Source: Streptomyces rishiriensis
GTDB lineage: Bacteria > Actinomycetota > Actinomycetes > Streptomycetales > Streptomycetaceae
Assembly (NCBI RefSeq): GCF_030815485.1
Contig: NZ_JAUSWV010000002.1
Location: forward strand, 6,076,001-6,140,000
Direction of reading: 5' to 3'
DNA length: 64,000 bases
Of this stretch, positions 41,730-51,086 are shown piece by piece (positions within the stretch are counted from its first letter, which is position 1; every line of letters begins with the position of its first letter). Made by a program: the position numbers and the translations under genes. The notes beneath the pieces were generated by a model. It worked only from the letters and a program-made list of their open reading frames with translations, was not told the DNA's origin and searched no databases.

Positions 41730-44600
41730 TCAACCGCGGAAACCGACATGCGCCAGCCGCAGCGGGCCGCGCAGTCCGAGGCGCAGATCGTGGACGCCCC
41801 CGGCGGTGAGGGCCGCGTCGACGGTGACGTAGTCGTACGGTCCGGCCGTCGGCGCGACCGTCAGCGTGGCCAGGACCGGGCCGCCGTCGAGCGACAGCTC
41901 CACCGTGCCCGAGCCGGCCACCGTCGCCGTCACGCCCGTCGTGCCGGCGCCCGTGCCGAAGTCGCAGGCGCGGTAGACCAGCTCACCCGTCCCGCCCGCC
42001 ACCGGTGTCACCGCGTCGCCGGACGCCTTCGTGCGGTCCACGATCTCGACGCCGCTCTGCTCGTCGAAGTCGGCGGCCTGCAGGCCGCGCAGGCGGACCG
42101 GGCGCGGGGCGGACGGCTCGCCCTCCAGCGTGACGGTCGTCCGCAGCCGGACGTCCGTGCTGGACGCGCCGACCAGGAGGTCGTACGCGCCTGACTCCAC
42201 ACGCCACCGGCCCTGCGCCACGTCCCAGAAGGCGAAGGCGGACAGCGGGACGTCGAAGGAGAGCTCCGCGCTCGCGCCCGGGGCGAGCGTGACGCGGCGG
42301 TGGTCGAGCAGTTCGCGGCGCGGCCGGGGGACCGAGGGGTCCACGGCGCGGGTGTAGAGCTGGGCGACCTCGTCGGCCGTCAGGTCTCCGGTGTTGGTGA
42401 CCGTGCAGGTGACGTGCGCCGTGCCGTCCGCGACGCGCACCGCCAGGTCCGCGTAGGAGAACGACGCGTACGACAGGCCGTGCCCGAACGGGAACAGCGG
42501 GGCGCCCTCGAAGTAGAGGTACGTCTGACGGGCGCCGATCACGTCGTAGTCGAGGAGGTCGGGCAGATCGGCGTCGTCGGCGTACCAGGTCTGCGGGAGG
42601 CGTCCGGCCGGGGAGACGTCCCCGGCCAGGACCCGCGCGAGGGCCGTGCCCGCGGCCTGGCCGCCGTGCGCCGTCCACAGCACCGCGGACAGCGGGCCCG
42701 GCTCGAACGCGTACGGATACGCCGACACCAGGGCCAGCACCGTGCGCGGGTTCGCCGCCCGGGCCGCCGCCAGCAGTCGCTCCTGGTGGGGCGGCAGCCG
42801 CAGCGTGCCGCGGTCCTCGGTCTCGCGGCCGTTGATGTGCGGGTCGTTGCCCGCCACGACCACGACCACGTCGGCCCCGGCCGTGACGCGGGTCACTGCG
42901 TCCTCGCCGGATTCGACGACGATGACCTCGACGACCTCGGGATCGTCCTCCGGCCCGGCAACCCTGACGCCGTCGGCGGCGACACAGACATGGCGACCCG
43001 TACCCGGATGCAACAGGAGGTGACCGTTCCCGTGAGAGTTCCCGTCGCCGCTCGGGTGCGGCTCCAGGCGGAACGTCTCCTGGACGACCCAGCCGCCTGG
43101 CTGGTCGGCGGAGGCGCGCAGAAAGCCGTCCTCGGCGACGGAGAGGTAGCGCCCGTCGGGCGCGCGCAGGGTCAGCACGCCCTCGCCCCAGTCGACGAGC
43201 GCGAACTCGGTGCCGGTCGCGTCCGTGGTCAGCGGCGGGAGATCGGTGCGGCCCGCGAGCAGCGCCGGATCGAGGGCGCCCTCGGCGCCGCGCACCTCGT
43301 CGGTGGCCTCGGGGGCGGTGGGGACCTTCAGGAACGTTCCCGCGGAGGTCTTGACCAGGACCCGGTCCACACCCTCGGCGAAGTCCACGCGCTCGGCGCC
43401 GAACCGCTCGTACAGGCCCTCCAGCGGGGTGGAACGGTGCAGCAGCGTGCCGCTGTACCAGTCGAGCTTGCACTCGTCGGCGAGCAGGCCGACCACCGCG
43501 ATCCGGGTGTCGGCGGCCAGCGGCAGCACCCCGTCGTTGCGCAGCAGGACGATCGCCTGCTCGGCGGCCTCCCCGGCGAGCAGCCGATGGGCCGGGGAGT
43601 CGAACTCGCCGGTGCCGGCGTGCGGGTCGTAGTGGGGGTCGAACTCGCCCAGCCGGAAGCGGACCGAGAGCTGGCGGCGCACCGCCGTGTCCACGTCGGC
43701 CTGGGTCAGCAGGCCCCGCTCCAGGGCCCCCTCGACCCGGGCGACGATCTTCGAGCCGTCCGTGCCGTGGTCCGTGAAGCTGTCCACGCCGGCCACGAGC
43801 GCGGCCGCCGTCGCCTCCTCGTGGGTGTCGAAGTAGTGCTCGGAGTCCACCAGGTTGGAGGGCGCGCCCGCGTCGGAGCAGACCAGCAGGTCCTCGTCGG
43901 TCCAGCTGCGCAGTTGCTCGCGCAGATACGGCGAGACGTGGTTGGGGCGGCCGTTGACCAGGTTGTACGCCGGCATCACCCCGGCCACCGCGCCCGCCTC
44001 CACGCATCCGCGGAAGGCGCGCAGATCGTACTCGTGGAGCACGCGCGGGCGGACCGAGGACGAGGTGACGTCACGGCCGGTCTCGTTGTTGTGGGCCAGC
44101 CAGTGCTTGAGGACCGGGGCCGTGCGCCAGTACGTCGGATGATCACCGCGCAGCCCGTGCGTGTAGGCAGTGGCGATGGCGGAGGTCAGCCGGGGGTCCT
44201 CGGAGTAGCCCTCCTCGTTGCGGCCCCACAGGGGGTGGCGCAGCAGGTTGACGGTGGGGGACCAGACGTTCAGGCCCACCCGCTCGTCGCGGGCGCGCAT
44301 CGCCCGGACCTCTTTGGACACCGCCTCGCCGATCCGGTGTACGAGCTCGGTGTTCCAGGTCGCGCCCAGACCCACGGCCTGCGGGAACACCGTCGCCGGG
44401 CCCATCCAGGCGACGCCGTGCAGCGCCTCCTGGCCGGTGCGGAAGGCGGCGATGCCCAGACGCTCGACGGCCGGTGCGAACTGGTGCAGGAAGGAGACCT
44501 TCTCCTCGGGGGTCAGCCGGGACAGCAGATCGTCGATGCGCTTCGCGAACGGCAGCTGCGGATCGCGAAAAGGCGGCGTGGGCGGCGTGTGTGCGGTCAC
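41730..44600 (-). CDS. GH3 beta-glucosidase with inserted trefoil-like and C-terminal CBM-like domains
   Basis: The 956-residue protein starts with a GH3 barrel; the nucleophile is probably the Asp of LLVCSDAGAPSNL near residue 245, and KHWLAHNNETGR is the substrate-binding K-H pair. After the barrel comes the second GH3 domain, interrupted at about residues 420-550 by a beta-trefoil-like insertion (VLTLRAPDGRYLSVAEDG). A fibronectin-like domain and a C-terminal domain resembling CBM6 follow. There is no signal peptide, so it works inside the cell, probably removing glucose from xyloglucan oligosaccharides. I chose the GTG at 44600 with AAAGGGA upstream. The alternative ATG at 44657 would put the LacI-type operator inside the coding region. 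Confidence 0.85.
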   Translation of the reverse strand: MTAHTPPTPPFRDPQLPFAKRIDDLLSRLTPEEKVSFLHQFAPAVERLGIAAFRTGQEALHGVAWMGPATVFPQAVGLGATWNTELVHRIGEAVSKEVRAMRARDERVGLNVWSPTVNLLRHPLWGRNEEGYSEDPRLTSAIATAYTHGLRGDHPTYWRTAPVLKHWLAHNNETGRDVTSSSVRPRVLHEYDLRAFRGCVEAGAVAGVMPAYNLVNGRPNHVSPYLREQLRSWTDEDLLVCSDAGAPSNLVDSEHYFDTHEEATAAALVAGVDSFTDHGTDGSKIVARVEGALERGLLTQADVDTAVRRQLSVRFRLGEFDPHYDPHAGTGEFDSPAHRLLAGEAAEQAIVLLRNDGVLPLAADTRIAVVGLLADECKLDWYSGTLLHRSTPLEGLYERFGAERVDFAEGVDRVLVKTSAGTFLKVPTAPEATDEVRGAEGALDPALLAGRTDLPPLTTDATGTEFALVDWGEGVLTLRAPDGRYLSVAEDGFLRASADQPGGWVVQETFRLEPHPSGDGNSHGNGHLLLHPGTGRHVCVAADGVRVAGPEDDPEVVEVIVVESGEDAVTRVTAGADVVVVVAGNDPHINGRETEDRGTLRLPPHQERLLAAARAANPRTVLALVSAYPYAFEPGPLSAVLWTAHGGQAAGTALARVLAGDVSPAGRLPQTWYADDADLPDLLDYDVIGARQTYLYFEGAPLFPFGHGLSYASFSYADLAVRVADGTAHVTCTVTNTGDLTADEVAQLYTRAVDPSVPRPRRELLDHRRVTLAPGASAELSFDVPLSAFAFWDVAQGRWRVESGAYDLLVGASSTDVRLRTTVTLEGEPSAPRPVRLRGLQAADFDEQSGVEIVDRTKASGDAVTPVAGGTGELVYRACDFGTGAGTTGVTATVAGSGTVELSLDGGPVLATLTVAPTAGPYDYVTVDAALTAGGVHDLRLGLRGPLRLAHVGFRG

Positions 44601-44636
44601 GTGGGGATCCCTTTGCGGTGGAGCGGGGAGGCGCTT

Positions 44637-44650
44637 TCGAAGCGCTTCGA
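44637..44650. promoter_or_regulatory. LacI-family operator, GH3 side
   Basis: TCGAAGCGCTTCGA is a perfect 14-base palindrome with the central CG typical of LacI/GalR operators. It ends 36 bases upstream of the GH3 start (GTG at 44600), so a bound repressor would block that promoter. Confidence 0.8.
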
Positions 44651-44796
44651 TGCTCATTCGACGGTGGGGTGGGTGTCAAGGGGACTTCACCGCTATTTCA
44701 AGCGGCACATAAGGACAGGTCGCTCCTGATACCTCGGAGGAATGTTGGGAGCGGCCCTTGTGCACCCCAGGGTGTTCACTTAACCTCGCAGCAACA

Positions 44797-44810
44797 TCGA
44801 AGCGCTTCGA
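44797..44810. promoter_or_regulatory. LacI-family operator, transporter side
   Basis: A second perfect copy of TCGAAGCGCTTCGA lies 115 bases upstream of the binding-protein start. It is 160 bases from the GH3-side copy, a distance that would also allow looping. Confidence 0.8.
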
Positions 44811-44925
44811 CTGAAAACGCCGCGACATGCGTCGGAGGACCGCTTCAGCTCAGCCAGTTCCACTCGAGACACCGCAGCCGACGGCCACCGCCGGGTGTCC
44901 TGGTGCGCCATGAAGGGTTGACGCA

Positions 44926-46620
44926 ATGACGCCGAACGCCGCTTCCGCCTCCTCCGGACCCAGCCGGAGAAGCTTCCTCGCCTCCACGGCGGTCGCCACC
45001 GCCGCGGTGGCTGGAGGGATGCCGTTGCTTGCCGCCTGCGGCGGTACGGACAGCGGCTCGCGCGACGGCACGACCTCGGGCAAGGACGCCAAGAAGATCC
45101 TGCCCGCCTACGTGGCCAGCAACGTGGTGACGCCCGACATCCCGTCGAAGAACGGCTCCTCGGTCGGCTTCAGCAGCAAGCTCGACCTCGCCACACTGAA
45201 GACCTCGGTGCCGAAGCCGCTCGGCAAGGGCGGCAAGGTCACCGTCATGTCGCCGTTCTGGGGTTCACCGCCGAAGAGCGACAACGCCTACTACACGGCG
45301 ATGAACGCCCTCATCGGCGTCGACGTCGTCTGGCAGAACCAGGACGGCAACACCTACGACCAGAAGCTCGGCGCCGTGCTCGCCTCCAGCGACGTGCCGG
45401 ACGTGGTGGTGGTCCCCGGCTGGAACATGGGCGGCAAGATACCCAGCGCCATCCTCAGCAAGTTCGCCGACCTGGGCCCGTACCTCTCCGGTGACAAGGT
45501 CAAGGAGTACCCGAACCTCGCGGCGATCCCGACCGACGCCTGGCAGCGCTCCCTCTTCGGCGGCAAGCTGCGCGGTCTGCCGATGCCGTCGTCCTACGTC
45601 ACCAACATCGTGCCGTTCTACCGCAAGGATCTCTTCGACAAGAACGGCTACGAGGTCCCGACGACGACGGACGAGTTCACGGCCCTGGCCAAGGAGATCA
45701 CCAACGCCAAGGCCAAGGTGTGGGCCTGCGGCGACATGAAGTGGACCGCGTTCAACAGCTTCGGAGTGCCGTCCGGCGGGGAGAAGCCGCTCGGCTGGAT
45801 CCTCGAGGGCGACAAACTGATCAACCGCATCGAGCTGGACTCCTACCTCGAAGCGCTGGAGTGGACCCGCAAGCTGTTCGCCGCCGGTTACGTGCATCCG
45901 GACTTCAAGCTGGGCAAGAGCCAGGCCGTCGACCCGAGCACCAAGTTCGCCGCCGGCGAGTTCCTCATCTACAACAACGACATCTCCAGCTGGTACGGGC
46001 AGCAGGCCTCGCAGGCCGCCCAGAACCCGGACTTCCAGATCTGGGGCATGGACATCTTCGGCCACGGCGGCGCCGACCCGATCATCTACGCCACCCAGCC
46101 GGCCAACATCTTCGCCTTCGTCAACAAGAAGGCCTCCGAGGCCGTCATCCGCGATGTGCTGGCGGTCGCCAACGTCACCGCCGCCCCGTACGGCACCAAG
46201 GAGTACATGCTCACCAACTACGGGGTGGAGGGCACGCACTACAGCGTCAAGGACGGGGTCCCCGTCAAGAACGACAAGGGCAACCAGGAGGTCCTCAACG
46301 CCTTCGTGATGGTCGCGAGCCCGGCGTCGACCATCGCCCACCCGGACTTCCCGGAGATCGCCAAGGGCCAGGTCGAGTGGCAGCAGCGAATGGGCGCCTT
46401 CACCAAGAAGTCGGCCTTCTACGGCATGCAGATCACCGAGCCCAGCCGCTGGACCAACCTCTCCAACAACTTCGAGCAGCTGGAGGACGACATCGTCCGC
46501 GGCCGCAAGAAGGTCAGCGACATGCAGGCGGCCGTCTCCGACTGGAAGAAGAAGGGCGGCGACGAGCTGCGCGCCTGGTACCAGAAGCTGCTCGACGACA
46601 ACGGCACGGCGACGAGCTGA
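44926..46620 (+). CDS. Sugar ABC transporter substrate-binding lipoprotein (LplA type)
   Basis: The 564-residue protein has a Tat-like motif S-R14-R15-S-F-L and a lipobox L35-A-A-C38. The large binding domain follows, with VTVMSPFWGSPPKSDN and WGMDIFGHGGADPI. Its size and relatives are those of the LplA/YtcQ group for oligosaccharides from plant polymers. It should bind xyloglucan oligosaccharides released by GH74 and GH12. It heads the rightward operon with two permeases 25 and about 1060 bases on. The ATG follows GAAGGG. No ATPase gene is in the cluster. Confidence 0.88.
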   Translation: MTPNAASASSGPSRRSFLASTAVATAAVAGGMPLLAACGGTDSGSRDGTTSGKDAKKILPAYVASNVVTPDIPSKNGSSVGFSSKLDLATLKTSVPKPLGKGGKVTVMSPFWGSPPKSDNAYYTAMNALIGVDVVWQNQDGNTYDQKLGAVLASSDVPDVVVVPGWNMGGKIPSAILSKFADLGPYLSGDKVKEYPNLAAIPTDAWQRSLFGGKLRGLPMPSSYVTNIVPFYRKDLFDKNGYEVPTTTDEFTALAKEITNAKAKVWACGDMKWTAFNSFGVPSGGEKPLGWILEGDKLINRIELDSYLEALEWTRKLFAAGYVHPDFKLGKSQAVDPSTKFAAGEFLIYNNDISSWYGQQASQAAQNPDFQIWGMDIFGHGGADPIIYATQPANIFAFVNKKASEAVIRDVLAVANVTAAPYGTKEYMLTNYGVEGTHYSVKDGVPVKNDKGNQEVLNAFVMVASPASTIAHPDFPEIAKGQVEWQQRMGAFTKKSAFYGMQITEPSRWTNLSNNFEQLEDDIVRGRKKVSDMQAAVSDWKKKGGDELRAWYQKLLDDNGTATS

Positions 46621-46645
46621 CGGCAGCGAGGCAAGGAGAACGGCC

Positions 46646-47680
46646 GTGTCGCACAGCACGGTGCCTCGGAGCAGGGCCGAGGCCGACGAGACCGGAAAGA
46701 CCCCGGTGACGCTTGGCGGCGCCGGCGGCCCCCAGGGGAAACGGTCCTCCGGGAAGCTGGGCCTGCGGGTCAGGCTCAGACGGGACCGCGTCCTGCTGCT
46801 GATGACGCTCCCGGCGATCGTCCTCATCCTGCTCTTCAACTACGTGCCGATCCTCGGCAACGTGGTCGCCTTCCAGGACTACGACCCCTACATCAGCGAC
46901 AACGGGATCGTCGCCATCTTCCACAGCCCCTGGGTGGGCCTGGAGAACTTCCAGCGGCTCTTCGAGGACTCGGCCTTCTGGGAGGCCGTCCGGAACACCC
47001 TGGTGCTGTTCTTCCTCCAGCTGGTGCTCTACTTCCCGATCCCGATCATGCTCGCGCTGCTCATCAACAGCGTGGTCAGGCCCCGGATCCGGGCGGTGTC
47101 GCAGGCGATCCTCTACCTGCCGCACTTCTTCTCCTGGGTGCTGGTCATCGCCGTGTTCCAGCAGCTGTTCGGCGGCGCGGGCATCCTCTCGCAGCTGCTG
47201 CGGCAGCACGGGTACGACGGCATCGACATCATGACCGACCCGGAGACCTTCAAGTTCCTGATCACCGCGCAGAGCGTCTGGAAGGACGCCGGCTGGGGCA
47301 TCATCGTCTTCCTCGCCGCGCTGGCCTCCGTCAACCCCGACCTGTACGAGGCCGCGGCGATGGACGGCGCGAACCGCTGGCGCCGGATGTGGCATGTGAC
47401 GCTGCCGGCCCTGCGCCCGGTGATCGCGCTGCTGCTGGTGCTGCGGGTGGGCGACGCGCTGACCGTCGGCTTCGAGCAGATCCTGCTCCAGCGCGACGCG
47501 GTCGGGCCAGGGGCGTCGGAGGTCCTCGACACCTTCGTGTGGTGGAACGGCGTCCGCAACCAGGACTTCGGCTACGCGGCCGCCGCCGGTCTGATCAAGG
47601 GCGTCATCAGCCTCGGCCTGGTGCTCGTCGCGAACAAGGTGGCCCATCTCATGGGCGAGCAGGGGGTGTACCAGAAGTGA
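46646..47680 (+). CDS. Sugar ABC transporter permease (LplB type)
   Basis: The 344-residue protein has six TM segments. The EAA loop is LYEAAAMDGANRWRRMWHVT near residue 235, and the first membrane phrase is LLLMTLPAIVLILLFNYVPI. LplB-type permeases import oligosaccharides. The GTG at 46646 has AAGGAGA upstream. It overlaps the second permease gene by four bases (GTGA). Confidence 0.9.
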   Translation: MSHSTVPRSRAEADETGKTPVTLGGAGGPQGKRSSGKLGLRVRLRRDRVLLLMTLPAIVLILLFNYVPILGNVVAFQDYDPYISDNGIVAIFHSPWVGLENFQRLFEDSAFWEAVRNTLVLFFLQLVLYFPIPIMLALLINSVVRPRIRAVSQAILYLPHFFSWVLVIAVFQQLFGGAGILSQLLRQHGYDGIDIMTDPETFKFLITAQSVWKDAGWGIIVFLAALASVNPDLYEAAAMDGANRWRRMWHVTLPALRPVIALLLVLRVGDALTVGFEQILLQRDAVGPGASEVLDTFVWWNGVRNQDFGYAAAAGLIKGVISLGLVLVANKVAHLMGEQGVYQK

Positions 47681-48612
47681 CCGCCGTGATCGACAAACCC
47701 GTGCGCACACCCGGCCGTTGGGCCTCGCCGCCGCGACCCGTATGGGAGGAGGAGCCCACCAGCGCCGGTCTCGCGGGCAAGGGCATCGCCCTGTCCTTCG
47801 CCTGCCTGGCGATCCTCTTCCCGCTGTGGATCGTCCTCGTCACCAGCCTCTCCTCGCGCAAGACCATCGACGAGGCCGGCGGGCTGGTGATGGTGCCCAA
47901 GGGGATCACCTTCATCGCCTACCGGGAGCTGCTCAGCGGCGGACAGGTCACCCGCGCGGCGGTCATCAGCGTCCTGATCACCCTTGTCGGCACGCTCTTC
48001 TCGATGGGCGTCTCCGTCCTGTGCGCCTACGGCCTTTCCCGGTCGGGCTCGGTCGGACACCGGTGGATCCTGATGGTCCTGCTGGCGACGATGTTCTTCA
48101 GCGCGGGCCTGATCCCCACCTACCTGCTGGTGCAGTCGCTGGGCCTGATGGACAGCTACCTCGCGCTGATCCTGCCGAGCGCGATCAGCGTGTTCAACAT
48201 CCTGGTCCTGCGCGGCTTCTTCATGGGTATCTCGCAGGAACTCGTCGACAGCGCGCGGATCGACGGGGCGGGGGACTTCCGGATCCTCTGGCAGATCGTC
48301 ATGCCCCTGTCGAGGGCGGTGCTGGCCGTCATCACGCTGTTCTACGCCGTCGGATACTGGAGCGCCTGGTTCAACGCGTCGCTGTACCTCAACGACCAGG
48401 ACATGATGCCGCTGCAGAACGTCATGATCCAGCTGGTGCAGAAGCAGGAGGCGCCGGTCGGGCTGGGGCAGGCGATCAAGACGGGGCAGCTGTCGGGGCT
48501 GGCCGTGCAGATGGCGGTCATGGTGATGGCGCTGCTGCCGGTGGCGGTGTTGTCGCCGTTCGTCCAGAAACACTTCAAGAAGGGGATGCTGACGGGGGCG
48601 GTCAAGGGCTGA
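47677..48612 (+). CDS. Sugar ABC transporter permease (YtcP type)
   Basis: The 311-residue protein has six TM segments beginning LSFACLAILFPLWIVLVTSL, and the EAA loop LVDSARIDGAGDFRILWQIV near residue 205. It pairs with the LplB-type permease. The GTG at 47677 overlaps the previous stop; a longer frame upstream lies in the other permease. No ABC ATPase gene follows, so the importer must borrow one, probably a multi-use MsiK-type protein. Confidence 0.9.
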   Translation: MTAVIDKPVRTPGRWASPPRPVWEEEPTSAGLAGKGIALSFACLAILFPLWIVLVTSLSSRKTIDEAGGLVMVPKGITFIAYRELLSGGQVTRAAVISVLITLVGTLFSMGVSVLCAYGLSRSGSVGHRWILMVLLATMFFSAGLIPTYLLVQSLGLMDSYLALILPSAISVFNILVLRGFFMGISQELVDSARIDGAGDFRILWQIVMPLSRAVLAVITLFYAVGYWSAWFNASLYLNDQDMMPLQNVMIQLVQKQEAPVGLGQAIKTGQLSGLAVQMAVMVMALLPVAVLSPFVQKHFKKGMLTGAVKG

Positions 48613-48667
48613 CGTCCCTCGTCGCGGGGGGAGCCGGCGGACTGCGGTACTTCGGCTGCGGGCAGGT

Positions 48668-48707
48668 GGGGCCGGTCGCGCGGTTCCCCGCGGCCCCAGG
48701 GGGGTGG
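48668..48707. repeat. Second copy of the interspersed intergenic repeat
   Basis: GGGGCCGGTCGCGCGGTTCC followed by CCGCGGCCCC matches the repeat at 14194 in order and spacing. It is preceded here by CGGCTGCGGGCAG, which also belongs to the common form. A more degenerate piece follows at about 48741-48806. The gap of 266 bases between the permease and GH74 genes contains nothing else I can name. Confidence 0.6.
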
Positions 48708-48878
48708 CAGTCACCCCGGCGCCCCTCCTCACCCTCAGCCGCGGGCAGTCGCGCCGGTCGGGCGGCGCGGGACGGGCGCGGCGCCCCCGCAGGCGCGGGG
48801 CGAGTGACCCCACCCCGGCCCGGCATCAGCACACGGCACCAACGAACCCCAGGTCCACGACCCCCTGCGAGGTACCTC

Positions 48879-51086
48879 ATGCACACGCCCTCCGCAAGCC
48901 GCCGCACACTCCTCGCAGGAACGGCGGCGGCCGCTGCGATCACCGCGCTCCCCGCCGGGCAAGGCCTTGCCCAGGCCACACCCGCCCGCCCCGGCTCGAC
49001 CGCCGGAGGCTATCGCTGGCGCAACGCGGTCATCGGCGGCACCGGATTCGTCACCGGCGTGCTCTTCCACCCGGCCGTCCGGGGTCTCGCCTACGCCCGC
49101 ACCGACATCGGCGGCGCCTACCGCTGGGACGACCGCGCGGCCCGCTGGACCCCGCTCACCGACCACCTCGGCTGGGACGACTGGAACCTCCTCGGCGTGG
49201 AGGCCCTCGCCGTGGACCCCGCGCACCCCGACCGTCTCTACCTCGCCCTCGGCACGTACGCCCAGTCCTGGGCGGGCAACGGAGCCGTTCTGCGCTCCGA
49301 GGACCGCGGCGCCACCTGGAGCCGTGCCGACCTCACCGTGAAACTCGGCGGCAACGAGGACGGCCGGGGCACGGGGGAGCGTCTCCTCGTCGATCCGCGG
49401 AACAGTGACACCCTGTGGCTGGGGACCCGGCACGACGGGCTCCTGAAGTCCACCGACCGCGGAGCCACCTGGGCGGCGGTCGGCGGCTTCCCCGGCGCCC
49501 CGAGCGCGGGCGGCCAGGGCGTCACCCTTCTCGTCGCCGCGGGCCGCACCCTCTACGCCGGCTGGGGCGACTCCGACGGGACGACCGCCAACCTGTACCG
49601 GACCGCCGACGGCACCACCTGGGAGGCCGTTCCCGGCCGGCCCACCGGCGCCTCCGCCAAGGTGCCCGTCCGCGCCGCCTACGACCGCCACACCCGCGAG
49701 CTGTACGTGACGTACGCCGACGCGCCCGGCCCCAACGGCCAGTCCGACGGCAGTGTCCACAAGCTGGCCACGACGAGCGGCAGGTGGACCGACGTGACGC
49801 CGGTGCGGCCCGCGGGCAGTGACACCTTCGGCTACGGGGGCGCCGCCGTGGACGCCCGCCGTCCCGGCACCGTCGTCGTCTCCACCAACAACCGCTGGGC
49901 GGCGGTCGACACCCTGTACCGGACCACGGACGGCGGCCGTACCTGGACCTCCCTGAAGGACACCGCCGTCCTCGACGTGTCGGAGACGCCCTACCTGAAA
50001 TGGGGTGAGGAGCAGCCCAAGTTCGGCTGGTGGATCCAGGCCGTCGCCGTCGACCCGTACGACTCCGGGCACGTCGTCTTCGGCACCGGCGCCACGCTCT
50101 ACGGCACCCGGGACCTGAAGCACTGGGCCCCGTGGATCCGCGGCCTGGAGGAGACCTCCGTGCGGCAGCTGATCTCGCCCCCGGCGGGCGAGGCGCACCT
50201 GATCAGCGGTCTCGGGGACGTCGGGGTGATGTACCACGAGCGGCTCACGGCCTCGCCGTCCCGGGGCATGGCGACCAACCCCGTGTTCGGGACGGTGACC
50301 GGACTGGCGCAGGCCGCGGACCGGCCGTCGTACGTCGTCCGCACCGGGTGGGGCGACCACGGCAACGGCGCCTGGTCGGCCGACGGCGGCAGAACCTGGG
50401 CGCCCTTCGCCGCCCAGCCCGCCCTCGGCAAGGACGCGCCGGGGCCGATCGCCGTCAACACCGACGGCAGTGTGCTGCTGTGGACCTTCGTGCACTGGGA
50501 CGGCACGAAGTACCCCGCTCAGCGCTCCGCGGACAACGGGGCGACCTGGTCCGAGGTCTCCTCCTTCCCCAAGGGCGCCACCCCGCTCGCCGACCCGGCC
50601 GACCCGGCACGCTTCTACGCGTACGACACCGACACGGGGACCCTGTTCGCCAGTACCGACGCCGGCCTCACCTTCACCGCGCGGGCCGGCGGACTGCCCT
50701 CGGGCGACAGCCAGTTCCAGCTGGCCGCGGCCCCGGGGCGCTCCGGCGATCTGTGGCTGAGCACCAAGTGGAACGGCCTGTACCGGTCCACCGACGGCGG
50801 GGCGAGCTTCACCAAGCTGACCAGTTGCTGGGCCTCGTACACCCTCGCCTTCGGCAGGGCCGCCGACGGTGCCGGGTACCCGGCCGTCTACCAGGTCGGC
50901 TCCACGGAGGCGAGCACCGCCGTGTACCGCTCCGACGACGGCGCGCAGACCTGGGTCCGCATCAACGACGACCGGCACCAGTGGGGCTGGATCGGCGCGA
51001 CCATCGCCGCCGACCCCCGGATCCACGGCCGGGTGTACATCGCCACCAACGGCCGGGGCATCCAGTACGGGGAGCCCGTCCGATGA
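48879..51086 (+). CDS. Secreted GH74 xyloglucanase
   Basis: The 735-residue protein has a Tat-type signal with RR at 8-9 (SRRTLLAG) and probable cleavage after AQA near residue 33. The GH74 double propeller follows. Diagnostic phrases are AYARTDIGGAYRWDD with a catalytic-type Asp, repeated Asp-box-like SEDRGATW, STDRGATW, TTDGGRTW and SADGGRTW, and APGPIAVNTDGS in the second half. GH74 enzymes cut the glucan backbone of xyloglucan. It has no CBM. I chose the ATG at 48879 because the signal peptide begins there. It shares ATGA with the GH42 gene, so translation is coupled. Confidence 0.88.
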   Translation: MHTPSASRRTLLAGTAAAAAITALPAGQGLAQATPARPGSTAGGYRWRNAVIGGTGFVTGVLFHPAVRGLAYARTDIGGAYRWDDRAARWTPLTDHLGWDDWNLLGVEALAVDPAHPDRLYLALGTYAQSWAGNGAVLRSEDRGATWSRADLTVKLGGNEDGRGTGERLLVDPRNSDTLWLGTRHDGLLKSTDRGATWAAVGGFPGAPSAGGQGVTLLVAAGRTLYAGWGDSDGTTANLYRTADGTTWEAVPGRPTGASAKVPVRAAYDRHTRELYVTYADAPGPNGQSDGSVHKLATTSGRWTDVTPVRPAGSDTFGYGGAAVDARRPGTVVVSTNNRWAAVDTLYRTTDGGRTWTSLKDTAVLDVSETPYLKWGEEQPKFGWWIQAVAVDPYDSGHVVFGTGATLYGTRDLKHWAPWIRGLEETSVRQLISPPAGEAHLISGLGDVGVMYHERLTASPSRGMATNPVFGTVTGLAQAADRPSYVVRTGWGDHGNGAWSADGGRTWAPFAAQPALGKDAPGPIAVNTDGSVLLWTFVHWDGTKYPAQRSADNGATWSEVSSFPKGATPLADPADPARFYAYDTDTGTLFASTDAGLTFTARAGGLPSGDSQFQLAAAPGRSGDLWLSTKWNGLYRSTDGGASFTKLTSCWASYTLAFGRAADGAGYPAVYQVGSTEASTAVYRSDDGAQTWVRINDDRHQWGWIGATIAADPRIHGRVYIATNGRGIQYGEPVR

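Larger units (their letters stand above)
44601..44925. other. Divergent promoter region of the xyloglucan locus
   Basis: This 325-base gap between the GH3 gene and the binding-protein gene holds two perfect TCGAAGCGCTTCGA palindromes, one near each gene. Promoters are not obvious; TTGTGC near 44757 and an AT-rich TTCACTTAAC near 44775 could serve the rightward operon. I see no coding frame. Confidence 0.6.
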
